Position numbers and translations under genes: made by a program
Shown here: one piece after another, positions 47,538 to 59,389 of the stretch
Position numbering within the stretch: the first letter of the stretch is position 1
How the letters are laid out: every line of letters starts with the position of its first letter
Assembly: GCA_036417435.1 (NCBI GenBank)
Contig: CM070910.1
Location: 70,850,784-70,914,783 of the forward strand
DNA length: 64,000 bases
DNA from: Inia geoffrensis
Lineage: Eukaryota; Chordata; Mammalia; Artiodactyla; Iniidae
Reading direction: 5' to 3'
Notes under the pieces: generated by a model
What the model saw: the letters and a program-made list of their open reading frames with translations, nothing else
Database searches by the model: none
Told to the model about the DNA's origin: nothing

Positions 47538-47702
47538 TTTTTTCTTTTCTTCTTTTTATTGAAGTTTAGTTGATTTACAATGTTGTGTTAATTACTGCTG
47601 TATAGCAAAGTGACTCAGTTATACATATATACATTTGTTTTCATATTCTTTTCCATTATCGTTTATCACAGGATATTGAATATAGTTCCCTGTGCTATAC
47701 AG
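47538..47702 (-). repeat. L1 3' end with 15-bp TSD
   Basis: Perfect duplication tactttctcattctt (47523-47537 and 47703-47717). A different 3' UTR subfamily from 46845-47033 ('gttccctgtgctatacagt'). Confidence 0.9.
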
Positions 47703-48198
47703 TACTTTCTCATTCTTAATTTTGTGTGTTTGTACTTTTAATTTACAGTTTTATTACATTGACATCAGAGAATGTTTTCTGTACTCTTTCTACTTTTGGA
47801 ATTTATTGACTTTTTCTCTGTGCCAGTATAGGACTGAATTTTGTAAATATTTCAGGGACAAATGATTTAAACTCTTTGCTATAGGATATTCCTTTTTGGC
47901 ATTAAATCAGCTAAATGTTTTTGGGAGCAGGCCACATTCTTTCAAGTCCACACACTTTCTAACCAATGTAGACTAGCTTAAAATATCGTCCCAAGACCAT
48001 CAGCACCCACTTGGCCAAGGAGCTTGTCAGAAATGCAGAATCTCAAGCCCTATCCCAGACTTAATGAATCAAGCTCCATTTTAACAAGATCCACTGGTCA
48101 TCCATATGCACATTAAAATTCTAGAGCATTTCATACTTCATATAGAACACTTAAAATGAACATACTCCAAATTTGTTATTTATAAATGTTGCCCTTTT

Positions 48199-48213
48199 TA
48201 TTTTTTTATTTTT
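48199..48213 (-). repeat. Possible orphan poly-A insertion
   Basis: A 15-bp T-rich stretch lies between two perfect copies of aatgttgccctttt (48185-48198 and 48214-48227). Confidence 0.5.
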
Positions 48214-48227
48214 AATGTTGCCCTTTT

Positions 48228-50422
48228 AAAATGAATTGAATCTATTATTAAAATCTAACAAAAAGTAAGTTTTGTAAGGCACTGGATAGGATATAATTAT
48301 AACTGAGGCTGGCCCCTGGCCATGTTCTGACATCATCCGTTCTTCCATATGCCCTGCCGTCCTCATCCTCCCTCCCATTGCTGGGGAACTGATTAGGACC
48401 CAAGGATTTTGGCTCTGCAGGCCTGGGGGACATGGTCCCACCCACGATGCAAAATCAAGTGTAAGAACAATGTTTTTGTCTATATGTTTTTCTGGGAAGT
48501 TCAGGCTTGAGCTCAAGCCACCAGGCAGCAGTGCCAGACCTTGTGCCAAGTGCTAGCAGCAACAGAAAGAAACAAGAAGCACATTCTTTTCTCCCTGCAG
48601 CCCGGCAACCCCAGGAAACCTTAGGAAGCGGGGGGGCAAGGAACGACCAGCAACCTGGGAGCCACCGAGGAGCTTAAAGGGTTAAGACTGGGCCCAAGTC
48701 AGGCCAGCAGGCATCTCAGGAATTAGTGCCTTTCAGATGTAATGCATCAGAAGTTATTACATCCTTATCATGCCAGGCCTCAAGGACTTTTCTTAAGGGA
48801 ACTGTCCAACGTCTAAAACAGGGCAAGAGTTCTAGGTTTCCTAGGCTATTGCATTTCATTTTTGTGGAACTGACTCTCGAGATATCTCTGGCAGAGGAGA
48901 ATTTCAAACAGAGCAAGGAGGGGATAGAGCACGGCAGCCCATCCTTACAGGGCCTGTCCAGTTACCCAGTCCAGCAGCATCATCATGTACAGCATCAGAA
49001 GCACTTCAGCAAAGGTGTAACTCTCGTTTATCTCAGAAGAAAATGCTGATTATTGGTCTAATCAATAGCCTGGATGAGCCTGAATTCTCATATGGATAAA
49101 GCTTGTCGTGAAAAATCTACTTAATTGATGCATTTGAGAAATTGGCAATGCCTTGTTCCACAGTCATCTGAAATGTTCTGAAAGTAGGTTTTGACTAATG
49201 TAACCCCTTTAAGTTCTTATCAACTAGACAGGTGTTTCTTGGATTGTTTTATAGTCATACCTTTCTGAAATCATGGCATTGCCTTAGACTGAATTAGGTC
49301 ACCTGTACCATTGAGGTCACTAAATGGACTCCTGTGACAGCGTTCCAGATTCTAGATCAGGCCCTCCACATAGAGCCTTCTTCCTCCTCTCTCCCCTTCC
49401 CCTTCCTCTTTCCCTCTCTTGTCTTCCACCTCTCTCTCTACTTTCCATTCCTCTCTGGACTATGTCTGGGAGCCCCAGTAGCATCAATAAATCAACTCTC
49501 CAATAGACCTCTACGGTGCATCATGCACGGTGCTGGGCACTGTGGAGGATGCAGAGGTGAACACAGCCTGTGTTTGTCCTTGATGAACTTATACCTTAGC
49601 TAGAGTAACGAGAATATCCACACATAAAGATGCCCTCACATAGTGCATGCTATGCTGTGTATATAAATACTATAGGATAAATTCAGAACAGGGAGACATC
49701 ACCATTGTCTCAGATGGTCAGGGGAAAAGACTTTCCAGGGCAGCTGGGACTTGAATAATAATCAGGAATCAATAGCTAAGATAGTCTTACTGATGATTCT
49801 TAAAGAAAAACAAGTATTGTTGTGCCTTGGACTAGTTCCTTCTGAACCTATATATTTTTTAAGTTCTCTATTGTCCAAAGTGAAATAACAGATTTTGAGG
49901 CTAGAAGGTCAAGCACTCCGACTGTTTGTCATCAGCTGTTTTTCCTACACTTGCCCTCTCCGGGTTATCTAATTACTGACACACAACCACTGGCTCAGTT
50001 ACATTTGTTTAGGTTACCCTGTTAATGCGATCGCCCTAAGTACACATTTTGGCAGCTGCACCTGGTATTATTCCTGTCTTTGAGGTCATCAAGAAAAGCA
50101 AACATCTTTTGTTAACAGTCATTTCATTTTTCTTGTCTTAGTAGCATCATCCTGAAATGGGGAAACTCCTTTCTGGTGACAGTTCTGTTGGAGATCAAAC
50201 TTAGATCCATGCGAATCTTTGGTGTGACGGAGAGTCACAAAGAAAAAAGTGAACTTTCTCCCTCGTGTGAAGTTTTTGGGCTCTCCTGGTGTGGGTTTGC
50301 ATTCTATGTTGACTGGATGGTTGGAAATCCCCACCTGGAATTTGCAGCAATTTTCTACCTCCAGGCCAATAGACCATTCTTTGTTTTAGTTAACCTAATC
50401 TCTCACTGTGTATGGATTTAGT
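48228..50422. other. Intergenic, no recognisable features
   Basis: 2.2 kb of mixed composition. A pyrimidine-rich block lies at 49375-49445. The longest open frame (48726-49049) has no recognisable domain. No gene is supported. Confidence 0.45.
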
Positions 50423-50643
50423 TTTTTTTATTTCAAAAAATTTTTTATTGGAGTAGAGTTGACTTACAATGTTGTGTTCGTTTCAGGTGTACAGTAAAGT
50501 GAATCAGTTCTACATATACATATATGCACTCTTTTTTAGATTACTTTCCCATATAGGCTATTACAGTGTGTATATGTCAATCCCAATCTCCCAGTTCATC
50601 CCTCCCCGCTTTTCCCCCACCGGTAATTGTAAGTTTGTTTTCT
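50423..50643 (-). repeat. L1 3' end
   Basis: Poly-T-rich start, tattggagtagagttgactt, ending near 'ccggtaattgtaagtttg'. Flanks share gtatggattt. Confidence 0.85.
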
Positions 50644-51216
50644 GTATGGATTTTAAATGGTCTGTGAGTAACAAAGTAAAACTCCTTATATTCATTTTAA
50701 TTGGGAAACATGATTAAATTAGTCTTTCAAGTCAAGGCTCTTTTTCCTTTTGCTGCCTCGGTGCTGCTGACTAAGGGGTAAGGCGTCAGTGTCGGCCATC
50801 GTGGACTTTGCTGACCAGGGACGATTTTTAGGGCCTGAGGACGGGAAGCATTTTCTAGATAGCGGGGGAGGGAAAGCTCTGTGCTCCTGGGCCTCTGTGT
50901 CCCTCCTTGCTTATCTTGCTCGGGGTTGCTTTTTCCCCTTTTGAGTTCTCTTGAATAATATTATTGTTTATCTTTAGTGCTCTCCTCCCTGCTTTGACCA
51001 GTTTCCTCCCTGTTTGCTGAATAATGTTTCACATTTTCCTGAGGTTAGCACCTGGCTGGCCGGCCAGGAAACTCAGTGGCAGAAAGCACCAAAACAGCCT
51101 TTTCTCTAAGTGGCCTTAAAACACAGATCGAGGGGACTGAGGTTCTAAAGCTGAGGGAGAACTGAGGTTGACCACAAATTCTGGTCGCCATGGATGTGGA
51201 GCTTCACTTGTTTTTC

Positions 51217-51218
51217 TA

Positions 51219-51295
<77 letters not shown>
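51217..51295. repeat. Compound (TG)n(AG)n microsatellite
   Basis: About 24 TG units followed directly by about 14 AG units. Confidence 0.95.
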
Positions 51296-51299
<4 letters not shown>

Positions 51300-51804
51300 A
51301 GGTGTCTGTGTGTAGGGCTGTCCTTTACATCCAATTTGCATTCATTCATTCATTCTCACCTTCTCTTTTTTTACGGTTTCAAAGTATTTTCTTTTTCTAT
51401 TACTCCTACCATTAAAACAAAACCAGAACTGTTGTTCACACAGTGCACAGTGGTATGGCTATGATGACTGTCAAATGTAGAAATGCTTTTGGACCTGATG
51501 GCAAATAACTGTTGCCACGAATCCGCTCCCCCCGCCACTGCCGCCCGAATGCTCCTCTGCTGCCAGGGGGACCCCCAGCCTCCACACAGTCTAGCTACTG
51601 GCAGGTTCACCCCTGGCATAGGCGGGGCAGGATCCCCTGGGGCCCTAGGGTCCTGTACCCCTGCCTGCCTCCACTCTGTTTAGTTGGTTCCGTCTATGCT
51701 AAACCAGGTATTACATATTTGGTTATCACCTCCTGAAAATAACTGAACTTAACCTAGACAGTGCATGGTTATCCACTCAGTCTTAGTCCTGGAATTTATT
51801 TGTT

Positions 51805-52122
51805 AATTTTTAAAGAATTAATTAATTTATTTATTTTTGGCTGCGTTGGGTCTTCATTGCTGCACACGGGCTTTCTCTAGCTGCGGCGAGCGGGGGCTGC
51901 TCTTTGCTGCGGTGCGTGGGCTTCTCCTTGCGGTGGCTTCTCTTGTTGCAGAGCATGGGCTCTAGGAATACGGGCTTCAGTAGTTGTGGCGTGTGGGCTT
52001 CAGTAGTTGTGGTGCACGGGTTTAGTTGCTCCGTGGCATGTGGGATCTTCCCAGACCAGGGCTTGAACCTGTGTCCACTGCATTGGCAGGAGGATTCTTA
52101 ACCACTGTGCCAACAGGGAAGG
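51805..52122 (-). repeat. CHR SINE, long form
   Basis: Long-form body with head 'ccaacagggaaggaag'. Its middle lacks one of the usual 'agtagttgtgg' units. Confidence 0.85.
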
Positions 52123-53253
52123 AAGCTCAAGAAATCCCTGAACAGTGAGGATAGTTCCCTTAAAGTCTAGGCACTAATGATCACACACTTTCCTCATAAG
52201 GAAGAACTGTATGGTAACTTAGATGGCCACAATCCAGACCCAGCTATCTTGCTGAAGTGTGAGCTTCCTGTCACTAGAAGCAGACTTGAATGTCCTCCAA
52301 GGCCCCTTCCAAACAAACGATATTTAAAAAATCATAAACCTTGCAAACTCTTTCACAAAGTGCATACCTCTCATGTTACATGAGATTCATAGGCACTAAG
52401 TAAGTGAAGAACCAGGTGATACCTTAAGGCCTCTCTTTGCCTGTCCTGGGTTTAGACATACGGCGGCCGCAAGAGTCAAGAGAATACAGTGTAAGTCTGC
52501 AATTATGGGACTTTATCTTGGAGCGCGGCTCATCCATGGCCACCCAGAGAACGTGGGATGAAACAACAAGCCTGTGTGTGGGATTACCAGGATGTTTAGG
52601 AAGGAAGTGGTTTGATTTGGGGAATAAGCAGTTGAGCTTCGTAAGTACAGCGATGACAATGACGGGAGGATTTATTTTCTGGGATAAAACTGAAATGGAA
52701 GGAATCCCTAGTCTCCTGAAACTGATAGGGCAGCAGTAGCTGCAAGTCACTCCAGAGAGACATCAACTCCCTAGTTCTTTGGGCTCTCCGGAGTTTGGAA
52801 TCTGGATGCAGAGGTTCTGGTAGCCCAAGGTATGTCCTTTGAAGAAGGTTGGAGGTGAGAGCCATTGGCAGTGAAGGAGACAGAAGTTGGGAGACGGGCC
52901 CACAGAACTGGTCAAAGAGACTCCAGGGGTACCAGGCGGGATATCAGCATGCCACCTGCAAAGAGGCCTCGCAAGGCAGCTGACTTGGTTGTGCTTCAGT
53001 TTTCTCATCTGTAAAGTGGAGATTATAATATTTCCCCCTGTATCTTTTGCTAGCAATTGTAAGTTATGTGTTTGGCCGTGACAAGTGTCAGTATGATTTT
53101 TACTAGGAGCCCGGGGAGCAAAGTGACTCCTGGGAAAGGGAAACATCCTGGGGTCCTGCAGCCATGAGACCCGCTGGAATGCCCACATGCTCTCTGGCCA
53201 TGTTAGGTTGGGTTGGATTGTATACCTTTCTTAAGGTAAAAAATCAAATCCAA
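52123..53253. other. Intergenic, no recognisable features
   Basis: 1.1 kb, GC-moderate. Open frames here have no recognisable domains and no splice context. Confidence 0.45.
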
Positions 53254-53499
53254 GGGACTTCCCTGGTGGTCCAGTGGTAAAGAATCAGCTAGAGCCTGTG
53301 TGCCACAAACTACAGAGCCCATGTGCCCTGGAGCCTGCGCACCACAACCAAAGAGAGAAAACCCACACACCACAACTAGAGAGAAGCCTGCGTGCCGCAA
53401 CGAAAGATCCTACATACCTCAAAGAAGATCCCATGTGCTGCAGCTAAGACCTGACACAGCCAAAAATAAATAAAATAAATAAGAAACCTTAAAAAAAAC
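53254..53499 (+). repeat. CHR SINE lacking the tRNA-like promoter core
   Basis: The head is present but the sequence jumps from 'gtggtaaagaatcagc' straight to 'tagagcctgtgtgcc', so the B-box segment (the 'gggttcgaaccc' region) is deleted. An A-rich tail follows. Confidence 0.85.
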
Positions 53500-53573
53500 C
53501 AATCTGAGGAAAATTGAAAGAACAGAATTATTAACACCCATATACTGGTCTAGATTCACCAGTTGTTAACATC

Positions 53574-53575
<2 letters not shown>

Positions 53576-53622
<47 letters not shown>
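53576..53622. repeat. (CA)n microsatellite
   Basis: About 23 CA units inside an old, unclassified dispersed repeat (about 53505-54030). Confidence 0.95.
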
Positions 53623-53624
<2 letters not shown>

Positions 53625-53699
53625 TCCTTTCCTTTTGTAAGCCATCCAAAGGTAGTATGCAGGTATCATGACATTTCACTTCTATATGATTCCAAATAA

Positions 53700-55420
53700 T
53701 GGATTTCTCGTAAACAAAGACATTTTCACTTTCCTAGCCAATAATCATAATATTTCCACATCTAAAGAAACCGTTAATTCAATAATATGCAACACATAGT
53801 CAATTATCAAATTTCTTAAATCGTTTCCAGAATATCATTAGAGTCAAAGTTAATGCCTTGCATTTGCCTGCTGTGTTTCTTTAGTAGACGTCACTCTAGA
53901 GCAGCCTCCCATTTTCCCTCTGTTCTTTTGTATTGAATCCTGGAAATGTCCAGGCCAGATGTTCTGCAAAGCACTCCATGGGCTCCTATCACTGTTTCCG
54001 TGTTAGGTGGTACTTCTGAGTCAGTCCTTCTGGTCCTGGTCTTATGAGTCATGGGGTTGCCTTTGATATTTTAGCCTGAGAACCTTACTGGATGTTTAGG
54101 GTAAGCACTTAGAGACCTGAGTTTAGTTTTATACGCATTTGAAGACCCAACCTCACTAATATGCCTCCCAAGGACTCCAGGTTCATTCAGTTCCTACTCA
54201 TCACCATCTTAACCTATGTTTCTACAAAATCAGTCATACTCGACATACTGCGACCTCTGGGATCATTTCTAAAATGTGAAGCAGAAAAGGAACAGGGGTG
54301 TTTGATTCATTTTTCCTCTGCAGTGATGATGTGGACTCACTCTCAAGGCATCAAAAGTAAAGTGGATGTTGAATGCAGGTTTGGAAGAAGAGGATTTGTT
54401 TTTTCTGCCTTGGGTATTTGCCCACAACAGACTGACATACCATAGGTTGTAAATTGGGCTAAGACTTTGAGTTGTGACATGTCAGGTGAATAGAGTGGAT
54501 GGATGGAAAAGCGGGTTATCACTGCCACATGCCACTCCAGTATTTATACAGATCCTCATTTCCCCAAGAATCTATAATTATGGAGACCAAAGGATCATTT
54601 TGCAGATGAGGAAATGGAGGCCCAGAGAGAAAAGTGATGTGACCGATGACACCCAGCTTGCTCGTGGGCAGACCCGTGATTAAAACCTGTCTCCCAAGTC
54701 CAGCCCTATGCTTTGTCTGTTATCTATAATGATGGAGTCATTAGATTTTGTTTTCAGATGCTGGAGGAAACAGTTTTGAAACGGCAAGTGCTAGGGAAGA
54801 AGAGAACATGATTAATTAAGCAGACATGAGAGACTCTCATAACTTTTGAAATCAGAGCACAGTGTTCCACTGCCATATCCTTGAATCTTGAAACAGGGCA
54901 AGTGTGGCATTCTCTAAGAAAAGGCAGAGCCCTTTGCTTCTTGAAAACTCTTTCCTCTTTCGTCTGCCAAAATCATACTCTTTTGACCTTCAGAGTTTGA
55001 CTCAAGATACTATGTGTTTGCGGGTAAGTAACTTTTTCTTGGGTTGTCATAATGCATTGTTTGTCTTTCAGATTGAAAACTGAATCACTTTTGGAATCAC
55101 GTCTTTCTTTTATGGGCATTTTCCTTCTGAAGTAATTTTGCAAAAATCTCTCTCTTACTCCTCCACAGGCGTATAAATACTCTTCGCAATTACCAGGTGT
55201 CTGTCTTCACCTGCCAATTGCAGAGAGAGTTTTCAGAAGTTCCAATTATATACCAAATTTCAGATCATGACCTAGATTGTTCTTTGATCTTAAAAACAGA
55301 ATTTAAGGTAAATTTTCTCAACCAAGGTACACGTATTGCTGTGGTTTTATTTTTTTGTGCACAAAATATATTTGTTCAACTAGGTCTCCTTTTTTCATTC
55401 GTAAAAAAAAGTATCTTCAG
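53700..55420. other. Intergenic, no recognisable gene
   Basis: The first part (to about 54030) reads like an old L1-type 3' region. A MIR-like phrase (gaggaaatggaggcccag, then cgtgggcagacccg) is near 54608-54680. The rest is unidentified. Confidence 0.4.
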
Positions 55421-55517
55421 TTCCCTATAGAAAGGGAGGGAGGGAGGAAAAAGAAAGGAAGGAAGGAAGGAAGAAAGAAAGAAAGAGGAAGGGAGGAAAG
55501 GAGGAAGGAAAAGAAAA
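55421..55517. repeat. Purine-rich (GGAA/GAAA/GGGA)n repeat
   Basis: About 95 bp of almost pure A/G on the plus strand with GGAA and GAAA units. Confidence 0.9.
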
Positions 55518-57680
55518 TTTATCATCAGCCACTTGCACTTGGTCACAGTTCAATTTTTGTCGTCCATTGTCTTGGCTAAGGATTTTTCAAGCTTTTTTCA
55601 ATGAACATGAAAACTTCCTACTGAAGCAGTAAAGGAAGGGAGAGTTAGTAAAATGCACATCTGTATCAGTTAGATGTTTCGGCAGCAAGTAGCAGAAACA
55701 GACCAAAAATAAGCCTTCAGACTGCCTTAAATAATAAAATCTATGGCTTATATAATGAGAAATCTAAAAACGGGGTGGCCTTCAGGGTGCATTGACTTTG
55801 TGACTCAATGATACCATTAGGGACTCAGGCTTCTCCCATCTCACCATTCTGCCAATCACAGTATAAACTTTGTTCTAAGGCTGGATGTTCTGGGGATCAA
55901 AATATACTTGTCAGTTGCAATTAGAGGCATGAGTCCTTGTTCAGGTTTAGTTTGAAAGAGTGATCATCTTTTCCTATGGTTCTCTCTAGTGGCAGGAAGA
56001 TTTCCCAGAAGATCCCAGGACAAGTCCCTTCATTTCATATTAACCTGATTTGAGTCATTGCCCATTTCGGAACCAATTCTCATCACAAGGGGAACATCAT
56101 GCTTAGACCTAGTACATGTCGTATGGTGGGTTCCCCAGGAAGCAAACTCTGAGACAGTTTGTGTGCAGGAGGTTTACTGGAGGGTGTCCTCCAATGAATG
56201 TTTGCTGGGGAGTGAAGGAAGTAGGACTGGGAAAAGGAAGGGGTTAAACAAAAAACTCAGCCAATTCCATGGGGGAACTCTTGAGCTGAGGCAGCCCTGC
56301 AGAGTTGTCCTTTCTTGCTTTAAGACTGCCTGGCTTTATACTTACTCCGTGACCATTCCCTGGATGTGAGCTGACTCACATCCGTAGCATGTGGCCTTGG
56401 GGAGAGTGGCTTTCTCTGGCTTGCCTTTCCAGGGCAATGACCAGAGAGGGACTAGGCCGAGAGCCATCAATTCCCAGCACACGTAGCGTCTGGGAGGATG
56501 AGTGTTTCAGTCCCGGAGGGGGGATCTGGACAGCACAGCACAGCATACTTTACACTTCAGCTCTTGAACCACTTGGATGCACCTTTTTGGTATAATATGT
56601 TCTGGGAATAGCTCCTTCAGAATTCTGATTAGTCTGCGTTCCCAGGGAACTTATAATAGGAAGGTTACCAGTCAGCATGAACTGCTGCCCCTTTGAGGGT
56701 GGAAGGGGTTGAATTAGGTCAACTTGCCAACAAGTGGCTGGTTAGTCTCTTCAAAGGATTGCCTTACTGCCCTTCACTTTCATCTGCAATAGTAGTCAGG
56801 TTGGGAAAGAGTATCAGAATTTGGAGTACCACCAAATTAGCAGGGAGTTAACTATATTTTTTCCTCAGGTATCGCCAGCCTGATCTCATCCGGTCAAAAT
56901 GCAAAAATAAGCATTATGGAATAGATAGAGAGAGACCCAGGAAAATCCTTCTAGTTCTGCCTTGAGGAGCAGAAAAGAACTCCTAAAACTCAGAGATTGA
57001 GGAAATCACTCTTTTTTTTCCCCCTCCCCTTTTTCTCCATTCACTTTCACCCCAGGCCCCAGGCAGTTTTGTGATGGGAGCAGTGGTAGCAAAGCAGCCC
57101 CTATGGAAAACTGCAGAAGCCAGACTTCTGAGCAGGGGGACAGTGAAGCTGCAGTTATAAGAGGTGGGACCAAGCCACCTCTCCCTTCTTTTTTTTTTTT
57201 TTTCTTCACTTTCTGTATTTGGCCTCTTGGCATTTGGACCCCAGATGTGACTCAATCACAGCAGCGAGTGACATTTGGCTGATGGACTGAAAAAAGGAGA
57301 CTCAAGGAACCAGACAGTGCTGGGAGATAGCGGAGAAGGAAGAGGTCAGGAAATGGATCCCATAAAATTGTTTGTCTTTCTGGGATGGTCTCCAACCTGT
57401 GCTGGTTTCCAACATGTTCAACCTCTGCTCCGAATTAGCCTTCCAAAGACTGTGAGAACTGACCTAACAGACCTCTTTCCTTGTCCCAGATTAATCACTG
57501 GGTGACATACTTACAGGACACATCTCAATAGCACTTAAAGCCTTTGAAATCTGAATTGACGTTGTAACCACAACACACAGAAAGTGAGCTGGAACTTATG
57601 ACTTGAACTTAACCAGGTCAAATGCTGCTAAAACAGAACCATCAACATTCTCTCATATGATTTAAACAAGACCCAGAGTT
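55518..57680. other. Intergenic, old unnamed repeats, no gene
   Basis: 55660-56110 and 56125-56330 contain wording I associate with old mammalian dispersed repeats ('tcagttagatgtttcggc', 'ccaggaagcaaactctgag') but cannot name. The remainder is unidentified. Confidence 0.4.
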
Positions 57681-57690
57681 TATAAAGTAT

Positions 57691-57880
57691 TTACAATGGT
57701 GAGTTAGTTTCTGCTTTATAACAAAGTGAATCAGCTGTACATATACATATATCCCCATATGTCTTCCCTCATATGGGGATATATGTATATGTATAGCTGA
57801 TTCACTTTGTTATAAAGCAGAAACTAACACATCTTTGTAAAGCAATTATACTCCAATAAAGACGTTAAAAAAAAAAAAAA
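57691..57880 (+). repeat. Fold-back L1 3' end (5'-inverted copy)
   Basis: Arms 57691-57761 (minus-sense L1 3' UTR) and 57770-57840 (plus-sense) are near-perfect inverted repeats of 71 bp around an 8-bp loop. The plus-sense copy then runs to ccaataaagacgtt and poly-A. This is the expected product of twin priming. Confidence 0.9.
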
Positions 57881-59045
57881 AAGAAATGTCCTGGATACAA
57901 TCCAAAATTACTTGGTATATGGAGAACTGTGAAATTCTCAACTTCTTTTGGAAAGGACAATCAACAGATGCCAGTGATGAGATAATACAAATGTTGGAAT
58001 TATTTGACAAAGACTTTAAAGCAGGTATTATAAATATACTCAAAGGAGCAATCATGAGTGCTTTTTGAAACAAAGTTAAAATGGAAAGTTAAAAATAGAA
58101 ATAGAAGACATAGAACAGAACCAAATGAAAATATTATAACTGAAAAACACAATAACCAAAATTAAAAATCCACTGAAAGGACTCAATAACAGAATGAAGA
58201 ACAGGGCAAAGAAATAGTGAATCTGATACCAGATCAATGGAAATTATCCAATCTGAACAACAGAGAGAAAAAAGATTGAAATAAAATAAAGAACAGAACC
58301 TCAGAGTCCAATGGAACAACAGCAAAAGGTCTAGTATTTGTGTCATCAGACTCCCAGAAGGAGACAAGAAAATGTGGTGCTGAAAAAATGTTTGAAGAAA
58401 TAATGTTTAAAAACTTAACACATTTTGAGAAAGACACATACCTACAAAGCTAAGAAGTGGAGCAAACTCCAAATAGGACAAAATCAGAGGAATTTATGGC
58501 TAAACACATCACAAATTTCTGAAACATCGAAGACAAAGAAAAATTCTAGAAACAGCTAGAGAGAAACAGTGACTTTTTAAAAATTTTAATTTTATTGGAG
58601 TATAGTTGATTTACAATGTTGTGTTAGTTTCAGGTGTACAGAAAAATTATTCAGTTATACATATACATATATTCATTCTCTTTTAGATTCTTTTTTCTTG
58701 TAGGTTATCACAGAATACTGAGTAGAGTTCCCTGTGCTATACAGTAGGTCTTTGTTGGTTATCTACCTTATATATAGTAGTGTGTGTATGTTCATCCCAA
58801 GCTCCTGATTTATCCCTCCCTAAAAAACAGTGATTTGATGACAATGATTCTGTCATCAGAAATCGTAGATATCAAAAGGAAGTAGTACATTTTTCAAGTG
58901 CTGAAAGAAAAGAGTTGTCAACTCAGAGTTCTATGTACAACAAAAATATATTACAGGAATGAAAGTAAAATAAAGGCATCCTCAGATGCTTTAAAATAAT
59001 TGCTAAAGGGAATTCTACAGATGGAAGGGAAATGATACCTGAAAG
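57881..59045 (+). repeat. Old L1/HAL1-type LINE, ORF1-side sequence
   Basis: Phrases 'caagaaaatgtggtgctgaa', 'caagtgctgaaagaaaagag', 'tcaactcagagttctatg' fit the ORF1-proximal part of old L1 or half-L1 (HAL1). Interrupted at 58576-58822 by a reverse L1 3' end. No intact frame. Confidence 0.6.
58576..58822 (-). repeat. L1 3' end nested in the older LINE
   Basis: 'tattggagtatagttgattt', 'gttccctgtgctatacagta'. Flanked by aaacagtga on both sides. Confidence 0.8.
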
Positions 59046-59050
59046 AAGCA

Positions 59051-59385
59051 GGGACTTCCCTGGTGGCGCAGTGGTTAAGAATCCACCTGCCAATGGAGGG
59101 GACATGGGTTCGAACCCTGGTCCGGGAAGATCCCACATGCTGTGGAGCAACTAAGCCCGTGTGCCACAACTACTGAGCCTGCTCTCTAGAACCCACAAGC
59201 CACAACTACTGAGCCCTCGCACTCTAGGGCCCGTGCTCCACAACAAGAGAAGCCACTGCAATGAGAAGCCCGTGCACTGCAACGAAGAGTAGCCCCCACT
59301 TGCCGCAACTAGAGAAAGCCCACGCACAGCAACGAAGACCCAACACAGCCAAAAATAAATAAATAAATTTATTAATTAAAAAAAA
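59051..59385 (+). repeat. CHR SINE, long form, near-consensus
   Basis: Complete element from gggacttccctggtggcgca to the A-rich tail, with a clear tRNA B-box (gggttcgaaccc). Confidence 0.95.
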
Positions 59386-59389
59386 TTCC

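Larger units (their letters stand above)
46731..47900 (-). repeat. Old L1-type LINE (ORF2) interrupted by two young L1 3' ends
   Basis: Reverse-strand L1 RT/C-terminal wording continues across both insertions: 'gcattgccagactgaagtgc', 'cttctggatttccagacttc', 'gaatgttttctgtactcttt'. Confidence 0.6.

Noticed and set aside
48726..49049. 107-codon open frame in intergenic DNA
   Set aside because: No recognisable domain, no splice or promoter context, low-information composition.
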